Assembly: GCF_014207955.1 (NCBI RefSeq)
Contig: NZ_JACHLK010000002.1
Coordinates: 186,001 to 250,000, forward strand
Reading direction: 5' to 3'
Source of the DNA: Acidovorax soli
GTDB lineage: Bacteria > Pseudomonadota > Gammaproteobacteria > Burkholderiales > Burkholderiaceae_C
Length of the DNA stretch: 64,000 bases
Below the pieces are notes generated by a model. The model was given only the letters and a program-made list of their open reading frames with translations, was not told the origin of the DNA and searched no databases. The position numbers and the translations under genes are program-made. Each line of letters starts with the position of its first letter. The first letter of the stretch is position 1. Positions 43,672 through 51,163 of this stretch are shown here, piece after piece.

Positions 43672-44571
43672 ATGAACTACGACCTGACCGACCTGCGCCT
43701 GTTTGTCGCCATTGCCGAGGAGCGCAACCTCACGCGCGGCGCCGCGCGGGCGTGCCTGGCCCCGTCCTCGGCCAGCCACCGGCTGCGCCGGCTCGAAGAT
43801 GCGCTCAACACTTCTTTGTTCGAGCGGCAGACCCGCGGCGTGCAGCTCACGCGCGCGGGCGAAGCCTTGCTGCGCAATGCGCGCCAGGTGCTGGCCAGCC
43901 TGGAGCAGATGCATGCCAACCTCTCGCCCTTTGCCACGGGCATCCGCGGCCATGTGAGCCTGTGGGCCAACACCCATGCCACGCACACCTTTCTGCCCGA
44001 CGACCTGGCCGGCTTTTTGAAGCAGCACCCCCAGGTCAGCGTGACGCTGGAGGAGCGCACCAGCGCCGAGATCGTGGTGGCCGTGGCCAGCGGCGAGATC
44101 GAGGTGGGGGTGCTGGCCGACAGCGGCAACAGCGCGGGCGTGGCGCTGGCCCCGTACCGGCAGGACCGGCTGGTGCTGATCGTGCCGCGTGGCCATGCCC
44201 TGGCGGGCCGCGTGACGGTGGGCTTTGCCGAGGTGCTGGACCATGCCTTCGTGATGCTGCATGCGGGCTCGGCCATCCACACCTTCACCATGAACGCGGC
44301 TGCCGCGCTGGGCCGGCACCTGGACGTGCGCATCCAGGTGCGCAGCTTCGAGGCCGTTTGCCGCATGGTGGGCGCGGGTGTGGGCATCGGCCTGGTGCCG
44401 CGCAGTGCGGTCCAACTGGTGGGCCTGGCTGAGCCGCCGGTGGTCGTGGCGATGGACGAGCCCTGGGCCCAGCGCGACCTGCAGATCTGCGTGCGCAAGG
44501 GCGTCGAGCCCTCGGGCTTTGCGGCGGCCCTGGTGGAGCACCTGCGGCGCAGCGGCAGCACTCAGGGATGA
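43672..44571 (+). CDS. LysR family transcriptional regulator
   Basis: A 299-residue regulator. The N-terminal HTH is typical: DLRLFVAIAEERNLTRGAAR, then SASHRLRRLEDALNTSLFER with GVQLTRAGEALL. The periplasmic-binding-like effector domain starts near residue 90 and includes VAVASGEIEVGVLADSG and GAGVGIGLVPRSAV. A GTG 12 bases upstream is possible but the ATG at 43672 gives the standard family start. It is divergent from the EamA exporter and probably regulates it. Downstream lies a decayed sensor-kinase gene on the opposite strand. Confidence 0.94.
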   Translation: MNYDLTDLRLFVAIAEERNLTRGAARACLAPSSASHRLRRLEDALNTSLFERQTRGVQLTRAGEALLRNARQVLASLEQMHANLSPFATGIRGHVSLWANTHATHTFLPDDLAGFLKQHPQVSVTLEERTSAEIVVAVASGEIEVGVLADSGNSAGVALAPYRQDRLVLIVPRGHALAGRVTVGFAEVLDHAFVMLHAGSAIHTFTMNAAAALGRHLDVRIQVRSFEAVCRMVGAGVGIGLVPRSAVQLVGLAEPPVVVAMDEPWAQRDLQICVRKGVEPSGFAAALVEHLRRSGSTQG

Positions 44572-44583
44572 TCGCGCGCAGGG

Positions 44584-44903
44584 GTTTTCGCCGGCCGGAT
44601 CGGCAGCCAACGCACCGCCAATCGCCCGGGCACGGCGCTGCTGGTTGCGCAAGCCCCTGCCGGTCGGCTCTGCGTGCATGTCCTGCATCAGGCGCTGGCG
44701 CTCGCGGCTCAGCGTCTGCGCATGCTCCGCCTCCCTGAGCGCCTGGTAGCTGCGTTCCAGTTCGGCCTCGCGCACCGCGAGCTGCTCGGCCAGGCCGGCG
44801 TTGAGCCGTTCAGGTCCAGCAGCTGCTGGGACTTGAACCCGTCGTAGGTGCCCAGGCCCACGGCGGTGGCAACGCTGCAGCGCAGCGGATGACGGGTCAG
44901 CTG
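44584..44903 (-). pseudogene. Remnant of a DesK/NarX-like sensor histidine kinase
   Basis: Reading the minus strand from 44903 gives LTRHPLRCSVATAVGLGTYD and GFKSQQLLDLNG, the end of a membrane module. After a frame change it gives RLNAGLAEQLAVREAELERS, YQALREAEHAQTLSRERQRL and MQDMH, the start of a HisKA_3 H-box. The sequence then jumps directly to GRGLRNQQRRARAIGG, the G2 box at the end of a HATPase domain. The dimerisation helix and most of the ATPase are deleted. The frame change is explained by an 8-base near-duplication (AACGGCTCAACG) near 44803-44816. It slightly overlaps the 3' end of the DeoR gene. Confidence 0.75.
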
Positions 44904-45655
44904 GCGAGGACAAGGTCCACACCCGTCGCACGCAGTTCCTGCTGGATGCGGCCCGGTGCCGTGGCCGGAACGACCAGCGTGGTGATGTCGCCCAGGGCCG
45001 CCACGGTGAAGGGCGAGGCCGCGCCGAGCTTGTCGCTGGACGCCAGCACCACGGTCTCGGCTGCGCGCTGGTGCAGGGCGCGCTTGACGGCGGCCTCCTC
45101 GAAATCGCCCGTGGTCAGGCCCGCCTCGGCATGCACACCGGTGACGCCCATCAGGAACAGGTCAGCGCGCAACCGCCCGGCGGCCTCGACCACGCTGGCG
45201 CCCACATGGACCATGGAGTGCCGGTACAGGCGCCCGCCCAGGCCCAGCACCTCGATGTGCACATGGCCGGCCAGCGCCGCGGCCACCACCGGGCTGTGGG
45301 TCACGACCGTGGCATGCAGGTGGAGCGGCAGGTGCTGCACCACCTGCAGCGAGGTGGTGCCGCCATCGAGGATGACCACCTGGCCAGGCCGGACCAAGGC
45401 GGCGCCGGCCTGTCCCAGCAGGCGTTTTTCGTCGGGCGCGAGTTGCTGGCGCAGCCGCAGGTCACCCACGGCGGCCGAAGCGGGCAGGGCGCCGCCGTGC
45501 ACGCGCTGCAGTTGGCCTTCGGCCGCCAGCTCGCGCAGGTCGCGCCGCACCGTGTCTTCGGAGATGCCCCATTCGTCGCTCAGCGCCTTGGCCACGACCT
45601 GGCCGTCGCGCTGCAGGCGTTGGAGGATGCGTTGTTTGCGCTGGCTTGTGAGCAT
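44897..45655 (-). CDS. DeoR/GlpR family transcriptional regulator
   Basis: A 252-residue repressor. The HTH reads SQRKQRILQRLQRDGQVVAK and ALSDEWGISEDTVRRDLREL, then AEGQLQRVHGGAL, the exact DeoR signature. The C-terminal sugar-phosphate sensor domain has ILDGGTTSLQVVQHLP, THSPVVAAAL, VLGLGGRLYRHS and ASSDKLGAASPF. Members respond to phosphorylated sugars or nucleosides. It is divergent from the DUF4406-NUDIX pair over 68 bases that contain phased direct repeats, so it probably controls that pair. Confidence 0.94.
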   Translation of the reverse strand: MLTSQRKQRILQRLQRDGQVVAKALSDEWGISEDTVRRDLRELAAEGQLQRVHGGALPASAAVGDLRLRQQLAPDEKRLLGQAGAALVRPGQVVILDGGTTSLQVVQHLPLHLHATVVTHSPVVAAALAGHVHIEVLGLGGRLYRHSMVHVGASVVEAAGRLRADLFLMGVTGVHAEAGLTTGDFEEAAVKRALHQRAAETVVLASSDKLGAASPFTVAALGDITTLVVPATAPGRIQQELRATGVDLVLAS

Positions 45656-45667
45656 GGCTTGCTTGAT

Positions 45668-45704
45668 TGCATGAAATTCAATGAAAATGCATGATACTGC
45701 ACGA
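45668..45704. promoter_or_regulatory. Phased direct repeats, candidate DeoR operator
   Basis: TGCATGA occurs at 45668 and 45688, and TGCACGA at 45698. The spacings of 20 and 10 bases put all three on the same face of the helix. They lie in the short divergent region upstream of both the DeoR and DUF4406 genes. Confidence 0.5.
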
Positions 45705-45723
45705 TTGAACTGTGGAGAACCCC

Positions 45724-46134
45724 ATGCACGACACCACGGCGGCCGACCGCCCCCTGCTGGTACTCATTGCCGGCCCCTACCTGTCCGGCACCGACGGCGA
45801 CCCCGCGCGCATTGCCGCCAACCGCGCGCGGCTGGAAGCCGCTGCACTGCCCATCTACCAGCGCGGCCACCTGCCGATGCTGGGCGAGTGGCTGGCGCTG
45901 CCCATCATCGAGGCGGCAGGTGGGCGCGCGCAGGGGGATGCCGTGTTCCATGCCTACCAGTACCCGGTGGCCGAGCGGCTGCTGTCGCGCTGCGATGCGG
46001 TGCTGCGCCTGCCCGGCGCATCGCGCGGGGCCGACAGGGACGTGGCCCGCGCGCAGGCCCTGGGGCTGCCCGTCTACCACCACATCGATGCGCTGCCCCT
46101 GCGCTCCGTGGCCCCAGAGGCGGTGGTGCCATGA
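45724..46134 (+). CDS. DUF4406 / nucleoside 2-deoxyribosyltransferase-like protein
   Basis: A 136-residue cytosolic protein with a Rossmann-like start [20 protein letters not shown], the substrate-loop motif seen in deoxyribosyltransferase-like and DUF4406 proteins. [31 protein letters not shown] follows, then [24 protein letters not shown], whose Pro-Gly-x-Ser turn and acidic residues fit the catalytic side. GGAGA lies six bases before the ATG at 45724, which argues against the in-frame GTG at 45712. The stop overlaps the NUDIX start (ATGA). A role in nucleotide or sugar-nucleotide salvage is inferred from the family and the partner. Confidence 0.78.
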   Translation: MHDTTAADRPLLVLIAGPYLSGTDGDPARIAANRARLEAAALPIYQRGHLPMLGEWLALPIIEAAGGRAQGDAVFHAYQYPVAERLLSRCDAVLRLPGASRGADRDVARAQALGLPVYHHIDALPLRSVAPEAVVP

Positions 46135-46748
46135 AGCGCCCCGAAGCTGCCCCCTTGCCGGGCGATGCCGAGAACGTCCGGCTGCTGGGCGCGGAGCTGC
46201 TGTCGGACAGCTGGTACACCCTGCGCAAGATCCACTTCGAGCTGCGCCGCCGCGACGGCCGGTGGCAGCCGCTGAGCCGCGAGGCCTACGACCGTGGCAA
46301 CGGCGCCGTGCTGCTGCTGTGGGATCCCGTGCGCCGCACCGTGGTGCTGACACGCCAGTTCCGCCTGCCGGCCTTTCTCAATGGCTCACCCGATGGGCAG
46401 TTGATCGAGGCCTGTGCCGGCCTGCTCGATGGCGATGAACCCGAGGCCTGCATCCGCCGCGAGGCCGAGGAGGAAACCGGCTACCGCATCCGCGCGCCAC
46501 GCAAGCTGTTCGAGGCCTACATGAGCCCGGGCTCGGTGACCGAGAAACTGCACTTCTTCATCGCCGAGTACGCGCCCGGCGACCGCGTGCGCGCGGGCGG
46601 CGGCGTGGTGGAAGAGGGCGAGGACATCGAGGTCATCGAGATGCCCCTGGCCGACGCCCTGGCCGCCATCGCCTCGGGCCGCATCCAGGACGGCAAGACC
46701 ATCATGCTGTTGCAGCACGTGGCCCTGGCTAGCGTGAACACCCCCTGA
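46131..46748 (+). CDS. nudK: NUDIX hydrolase, NudK-like (GDP-mannose pyrophosphatase type)
   Basis: A 205-residue hydrolase. The Nudix region [23 protein letters not shown] is almost the same as in E. coli NudK, including the departure from the strict spacing. Upstream, [34 protein letters not shown] and LIEACAG are also NudK-like, as is [21 protein letters not shown]. NudK hydrolyses GDP-mannose, but relatives cleave ADP-ribose and other sugar nucleotides, so the exact substrate is open. It is translationally coupled to the DUF4406 gene and probably under DeoR control. Confidence 0.85.
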   Translation: MKRPEAAPLPGDAENVRLLGAELLSDSWYTLRKIHFELRRRDGRWQPLSREAYDRGNGAVLLLWDPVRRTVVLTRQFRLPAFLNGSPDGQLIEACAGLLDGDEPEACIRREAEEETGYRIRAPRKLFEAYMSPGSVTEKLHFFIAEYAPGDRVRAGGGVVEEGEDIEVIEMPLADALAAIASGRIQDGKTIMLLQHVALASVNTP

Positions 46749-46766
46749 GTCGCTTCGCGCCTCGGC

Positions 46767-46787
46767 GCCACCGCCAGAGGCGGTGGC
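46767..46787 (+). terminator. Hairpin after the NUDIX gene
   Basis: GCCACCGCC and GGCGGTGGC form a nine-base stem with a three-base loop, 18 bases after the stop codon. Only a short T-run (CTCTTT) follows. Confidence 0.5.
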
Positions 46788-46800
46788 TCTTTGGGCACGT

Positions 46801-46927
46801 CCAAGCCTGAGCAGCCAGGCTTGGAGCCGCGGCCCTCAGCCCCTCTCTCATATTGCTGCGCAATCTGGGAGGGGGACGCCCCCAGCGCGGCGGGGCGGCC
46901 CTTGCGCGGGGGCACTGGCTTCGGCCG
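46801..46927. repeat. GC-rich intergenic repeat of Comamonadaceae style
   Basis: The 243-base gap between the NUDIX and acylase genes holds no gene. It has stem CCAAGCCTG/CAGGCTTGG (46801-46824). A C-rich to G-rich block then folds around ATTGCTGCGCAAT (46854-46866) and is flanked by CCCCTCTC and GGGAGGGG. A tail rich in GGCGGGGCGGCCC follows. I associate this style with dispersed intergenic repeats in Acidovorax relatives; this is recall, not a search. Confidence 0.45.
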
Positions 46928-46991
46928 CGCCAGTTTCATGCACTGCTGCCAGCACAGTGCAGTTGTTGCCTGAAGCCGTGTCGGCCAGGTT

Positions 46992-49352
46992 TTACGGCCG
47001 TACCAGGCGCAGCGGTTCGCCGATGCGCTCGCGCTCCACATCGGCGCGGTGGAAGGGCAGGGTGTGCCATTCCTTGCGTGAGAACAGGCGCATCTGGTCG
47101 TTCGCATGCGGAGACTCGGGGTTGGTCGACTGGCCGTAGGTCAGGATGGCCTGGGCCACCGGGCCACGCGCGTCGAAGGTCACGGTCTGCACATAGCTCG
47201 TGCCGTAGTCGATGCGCAGGCCCGCCTGGTTGAGGGGCGCGGGCTCCTGGCGGCCCAGGTTGTTGAGCACGCCCTCGAATTCCTCGCCGCCATGCAGGGC
47301 GATGGCCTCCTCGGTGATGGCCGGGCGCTGCACGCTGCCCAGCGGGGCGTCGAGCGCAAAGCCGCTGCTGCGGATGGTGGCGACCGCCTTGTCCAGCGCC
47401 TCCCACACCTTGGCGGCCATGGCGGCATCGTCCATCTTCAGCCCCGCTGGCGTGGCCACGGGCTGGGCCGGGTCGAAGGGCACGCGGAACACGCCAGGGA
47501 TGTTGCGTGCATTGCGCCAGAACTCGCGGAACAGGTGGGCGCCGCGCGCATCGAGGTCATTGCGCAGGTTCCAGCCGCGCAGGGCCGTGCAGGCATCGCG
47601 CGATGCGGCGCTGGGCGCCTGGGCGCAGGCGGCCAGCAGGTCCGGCACAGTGACCGAGGCCATGAAGTTGCGGTTCTGGAACAGCTGCTGCTGCATGGCC
47701 TGCAGCGTGACCTTGCCCCGGCCCAGCATCTCGGGGATTTCGGCGAGACCGGCGCGGGTGCGCGGGCGGGTCAGGCTGGCATCGCCCACCAGGGGCGAGA
47801 TCGCGCCGAATGGCTGGGCCGGATGGGTGTAGTAGAAGCTGTCGTTGCTGTTGTGCACCCAGTCGTTGCGAAACGCCACCGGCATGCGGGCCATGGGGAT
47901 CAGGCCGGGCACGGGCGAGGCGCTGTCGCGGCGCCAGGCGCAGTCGCTGCGGGCGCCGTCCAGCACCACCAGGCCGGCGCTGCCGCGCAGTGCCGCGGCC
48001 GGTTTGCTGGGAGCGCAGCGTTCCAGGTCGGCGGCGTTGAGGTCGGGCACCACGCTCACATCGGCATACATCGCGCGGCCCTGGCGGTCGGCCGCCAGCG
48101 TGTTCACCCAGGGCAGGCCCAGCGAGGCATGGGCCCGGTGCAGGTCGTCCACCTTGCCGGCCCGGGCAAAGGCCAGGGCGGCGTCCATCATGCGGGTGTT
48201 GCCGGTGTTGGCATCGCGCAGGGCGTAGGCGGTCTTGCCGTTCCAGGTGAGGCCGGCGCGCGGCACCACCACCAGCGGGCCCCAGCGGCTGGTCCACACC
48301 GTCTGTTCACGGGTCTGCAGCGTGCCATCGGGGCTGCGCACCTGGGCCTTCACCTGGCGCGCCACCATTTTCTCGGGCTTGCCGTCCACCAGGTAGCTGG
48401 TCGGCTCGCCGGGCACCAGGGCCAGTTCGTAGAGCGTGAAGCGCTTGCCGGTGGAGACGGTGTGCGACCAGGCCACGTCCTTGTTGAACCCGATGGAGAC
48501 CATGGGGTAGGTGCCTATGCCCACGCCCATCACGTCCATGCGGCCCGGGATGGTCAGGTGCATCTCGTAGAAGCGGTTGGGCCCGCTCCAGGGGAAGTGC
48601 GGGTTGCCCAGCAGCATGCCGCTGCCATTGGCCGTGGTCTCCTTGCCGAAAGCCCAGGCGTTGGAGCCCAGCGGCGAATCGAGCAGGCCCAGCTCGCGCA
48701 GGGCCTGGGCGGCATCGGCCAGGTCCACGGCAGGGGCAGCCGCCTGTGCCGCCTTGGGCGCCGGGGGCTGCGCATCCAGCATGCCATCGGCCAGCGCGGC
48801 GATGCCGGCCTGCACGGCCACCACCTCGGCCATGCGCCGGTATTCGGGCAGCGTCATGGGCTGCACCCAGGGCTGGCCGTTGCAGGCCTTGGGCAGGCGC
48901 CCGGCGTGGTCGGCCAGAAAGCGGTTGTAGCCCGCCACATAGCCGCGTGCCATGGACTGCGCCTCGGTGCTGGTGGCGGACCAGCTGCGCGCCAGCAGTG
49001 CATCGTCCATGTGGGCGGCCATGAACAGGTCGATCTGCTCGTTGGGCAGGTAGCGGCGGCCCAGCAGGCCGATGGTCTTGCCGCCGAAGGTGGCGGCGCG
49101 CTGCCCGCGCGCCGTGACCAGCTGGTCGGCGGTCATGCAGACATTGTCCTGCGCATAGGCATAGGCCACGCCATAGGCCAGTGACTCGGGGTCGTGCGCG
49201 GTGATGTGGGGGATGCCGTAGGTGGTGCGCTCGATGGTCAGGCTGCGGTCGCTGGCCGCAGTGCCTGGAGCGCTGGCGCAGGCGGACAGCAGCAGGGCCG
49301 CGGCGGCGGCCGTGGCGGACAGGGCCAGCGTGCGGCCCGTGGGGTAGGTCAT
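46992..49352 (-). CDS. Penicillin acylase family lipoprotein (AHL acylase-like)
   Basis: A 786-residue Ntn hydrolase precursor. The signal ends in the lipobox LLLSAC with Cys25, so it is probably an outer-membrane or periplasmic lipoprotein. The alpha region has GIPHITAHDPESLAYGVAYAYAQDN. The autoprocessing site is at Ser230 in LLDSPLGSNAWAFGKE, where the new N-terminal serine is the nucleophile. The beta chain continues with LLGNPHFPWSGPNRFYEMHL, typical of AHL and aculeacin acylases. The ATG at 49352 follows GGAG and gives a proper signal peptide. Quorum-signal degradation is possible; amide substrates of other kinds cannot be excluded. It is divergent from a GlxA-type regulator. Confidence 0.88.
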   Translation of the reverse strand: MTYPTGRTLALSATAAAAALLLSACASAPGTAASDRSLTIERTTYGIPHITAHDPESLAYGVAYAYAQDNVCMTADQLVTARGQRAATFGGKTIGLLGRRYLPNEQIDLFMAAHMDDALLARSWSATSTEAQSMARGYVAGYNRFLADHAGRLPKACNGQPWVQPMTLPEYRRMAEVVAVQAGIAALADGMLDAQPPAPKAAQAAAPAVDLADAAQALRELGLLDSPLGSNAWAFGKETTANGSGMLLGNPHFPWSGPNRFYEMHLTIPGRMDVMGVGIGTYPMVSIGFNKDVAWSHTVSTGKRFTLYELALVPGEPTSYLVDGKPEKMVARQVKAQVRSPDGTLQTREQTVWTSRWGPLVVVPRAGLTWNGKTAYALRDANTGNTRMMDAALAFARAGKVDDLHRAHASLGLPWVNTLAADRQGRAMYADVSVVPDLNAADLERCAPSKPAAALRGSAGLVVLDGARSDCAWRRDSASPVPGLIPMARMPVAFRNDWVHNSNDSFYYTHPAQPFGAISPLVGDASLTRPRTRAGLAEIPEMLGRGKVTLQAMQQQLFQNRNFMASVTVPDLLAACAQAPSAASRDACTALRGWNLRNDLDARGAHLFREFWRNARNIPGVFRVPFDPAQPVATPAGLKMDDAAMAAKVWEALDKAVATIRSSGFALDAPLGSVQRPAITEEAIALHGGEEFEGVLNNLGRQEPAPLNQAGLRIDYGTSYVQTVTFDARGPVAQAILTYGQSTNPESPHANDQMRLFSRKEWHTLPFHRADVERERIGEPLRLVRP

Positions 49353-49442
49353 TGGGGTCTCCGGGTGTTGTGTTGGCATGGGCATGCAGCCCATGGCGCT
49401 TTGCGATCGCGCAGCCATGCTACTGCCCGGTAACATTTGGAG

Positions 49443-49478
49443 ATGGTGGCAGGATGGACGCAAATGGTGGCAAGATGG
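49443..49478 (+). promoter_or_regulatory. 21-bp-spaced direct repeat upstream of the AraC/GlxA gene
   Basis: ATGGTGGCAGGATGG (49443-49457) and ATGGTGGCAAGATGG (49464-49478) differ at one position and are spaced 21 bases apart, two helical turns, as in AraC-type half sites. They overlap the first codons if translation starts at 49454. Confidence 0.45.
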
Positions 49479-50575
49479 CCACCATGCCCGCACCCACCTT
49501 GCCCCCGCCTGCCCACGTCAACGTCGGCATCCTCTGGGGGCCTGACAGCATTGCGGGCACGGCGGCTGCGGTGGTGGATGTGCTGCGCGCCATGAACACG
49601 CTGGCCGCCATGCGCAGCGACAAGGCCCCGCCGCCGATGCGCTGGTGCTGGCTGGCGCTGCCGGGGGAAGCCCAGGGCCTGCCGCCACCCGTGCCGGGCG
49701 CCGAGCAGATGGATGGCCCCCTGCACACCATCGTGCTGCCCGGCTGGCTGGCGCCCACGGGGCCGCGGCTGCGTGACATCTGCAGCCGGCATGTGGCGCA
49801 TTTCGGTCCCTTGCTGCGTGCCCACCTGGCCGGCGGCGGGCAGGTGGCGGGCTTGTTCACCGGCTCGCACCTGCTGGCCGACTGCGGGCTGCTGGCCGGG
49901 CGCAAGGTGGCGCTGCCCTGGGTGTTTGCTCCCTCCATCCTGATGCCGGCACCGGGCAGTGGCCAGCAGGGAGTCATGCCCCGGGGCGATTGGCAGCGCA
50001 ACCAGCCCTGGCAGCGCGATGGCGCCCTGTGGACCACCGCATCGCTGCAGGAGACCACGGCCGCCATGCTGGACCTGCTGTCGTCCACCCCCATGGCCGA
50101 GCTGGCGCAGGCCGCCTCACCGGTGCTGCGCTTTGACCCGCAGCGCCAGCTGACCGCCCCCGCCGGCATGGAGACGCCCACCGGCAGCCCCATGGTCGCG
50201 GGTGCACTGGAGCAGGCGCGGCGCTGGCTGCAGGCGCACCGCAGCGAGCCCTACAGCCTGCAGGCCACGGCGCGTGCCGCGTCGACTAGCCCGCGCACAC
50301 TGTTGCGCTGGTTTGCGCAGGAGCATGGCCAGACGCCGCAGGACTACCTGCACGGCCTGCGCGTGGCCCAGGCCCAGGCGCTGCTGCAGACCACCTACCT
50401 CACCGTGGAAGACGTGGCCCAGCAATGCGGCTATGGCGACGCGGGCAGTTTTCGCAAGGTCTTCGTGCGCCTGTGCGGCGTGACGCCAGGCGCCTGGCGC
50501 CAGCGTTTTCGGCTGCGCACCACGCGCAAGCAATGGCAGGGGGCCGGGGAGGCACCGGTGCCAAAAGGCCGTTGA
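49454..50575 (+). CDS. GlxA family AraC-type transcriptional regulator
   Basis: A regulator of about 373 residues. The N-terminal DJ-1/PfpI-like domain starts HVNVGILWGPDSIAGTAAAVVDVLRAMN and continues to TASLQETTAAMLDLL. The C-terminal AraC HTH reads YSLQATARAASTSPRTLLRW and FAQEHGQTPQDYLHGLRVAQ, then TVEDVAQQCGYGDAGSFRKVF. TTGGAG at 49436-49441 favours the ATG at 49454; ATGs at 49475 and 49484 are alternatives, and the overlapping direct repeat makes the later ones attractive. It is divergent from the acylase gene over about 100 bases and probably regulates it. Confidence 0.88.
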   Translation: MDANGGKMATMPAPTLPPPAHVNVGILWGPDSIAGTAAAVVDVLRAMNTLAAMRSDKAPPPMRWCWLALPGEAQGLPPPVPGAEQMDGPLHTIVLPGWLAPTGPRLRDICSRHVAHFGPLLRAHLAGGGQVAGLFTGSHLLADCGLLAGRKVALPWVFAPSILMPAPGSGQQGVMPRGDWQRNQPWQRDGALWTTASLQETTAAMLDLLSSTPMAELAQAASPVLRFDPQRQLTAPAGMETPTGSPMVAGALEQARRWLQAHRSEPYSLQATARAASTSPRTLLRWFAQEHGQTPQDYLHGLRVAQAQALLQTTYLTVEDVAQQCGYGDAGSFRKVFVRLCGVTPGAWRQRFRLRTTRKQWQGAGEAPVPKGR

Positions 50576-50582
50576 GGGCGGC

Positions 50583-51074
50583 TCAGGCCTGGGTGTCCAG
50601 CAGCGCCATGATGCGCTCCCAGTGGGGCAGGTCCACCGGCGTGATGGACAAGCGGCTGCCTTTTTGCAGCACGCGCAGGTCGGCCAGCTCGGGGTGCTGG
50701 CGCAGCTCCGGCAGGCCCAGGAGGCGCGTCTTGCGCAGGGCCTGCACATCGAGCAACAGCCAGCGCGGCGCATCGGGTGGCGACTTGGGGTCGTGGTAGG
50801 GCGAGGCCGGGTCGAACTGGGTGGGGTCGGCGCGCGTGCCCGAGGCCACGCGCGCGATGCCGACGATGCCGGGCTCGGCGCAACTGGAGTGGTAGAACAG
50901 CACGCCGTCACCGACCTGCATGCCGTCGCGCATGAAGTTGCGTGCCTGGTAGTTGCGCACGCCGGTCCAGGGCACGGTGGCACCGGGCGCGGCCAGGGCG
51001 TCGTCGATGGAGCATTCCTCGGGCTCGGACTTCATGAGCCAGTGGCGGGGGGTGGCGCTGGAGGGGGGTGTCAT
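50583..51074 (-). CDS. EVE domain protein
   Basis: A 163-residue protein covering one complete EVE (PUA-like) domain: WLMKSEPEECSIDDALAAPG, TVPWTGVRNYQARNFMRDGM, VGDGVLFYHSSCAEPGIVGIARV, and the C-terminal ITPVDLPHWERIMAL. EVE domains bind modified bases in DNA or RNA; stand-alone bacterial members (YTH-like fold) are widespread and not necessarily tied to defence. The stop is seven bases from the convergent AraC gene. No methylase or restriction gene is close. Confidence 0.93.
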   Translation of the reverse strand: MTPPSSATPRHWLMKSEPEECSIDDALAAPGATVPWTGVRNYQARNFMRDGMQVGDGVLFYHSSCAEPGIVGIARVASGTRADPTQFDPASPYHDPKSPPDAPRWLLLDVQALRKTRLLGLPELRQHPELADLRVLQKGSRLSITPVDLPHWERIMALLDTQA

Positions 51075-51163
51075 GGCACCATTCTGGCAAAGAGACTGTT
51101 CGACCGCAAAACATGTGAGGGGGAAATGCGCTGCCGCCTGCGAGGGGCGCGGCGCTGCACGCC

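Noticed and set aside
50583..51074. EVE domain protein as part of a defence system
   Set aside because: No restriction, methylase or other defence gene is adjacent, and stand-alone EVE proteins are widespread housekeeping genes.
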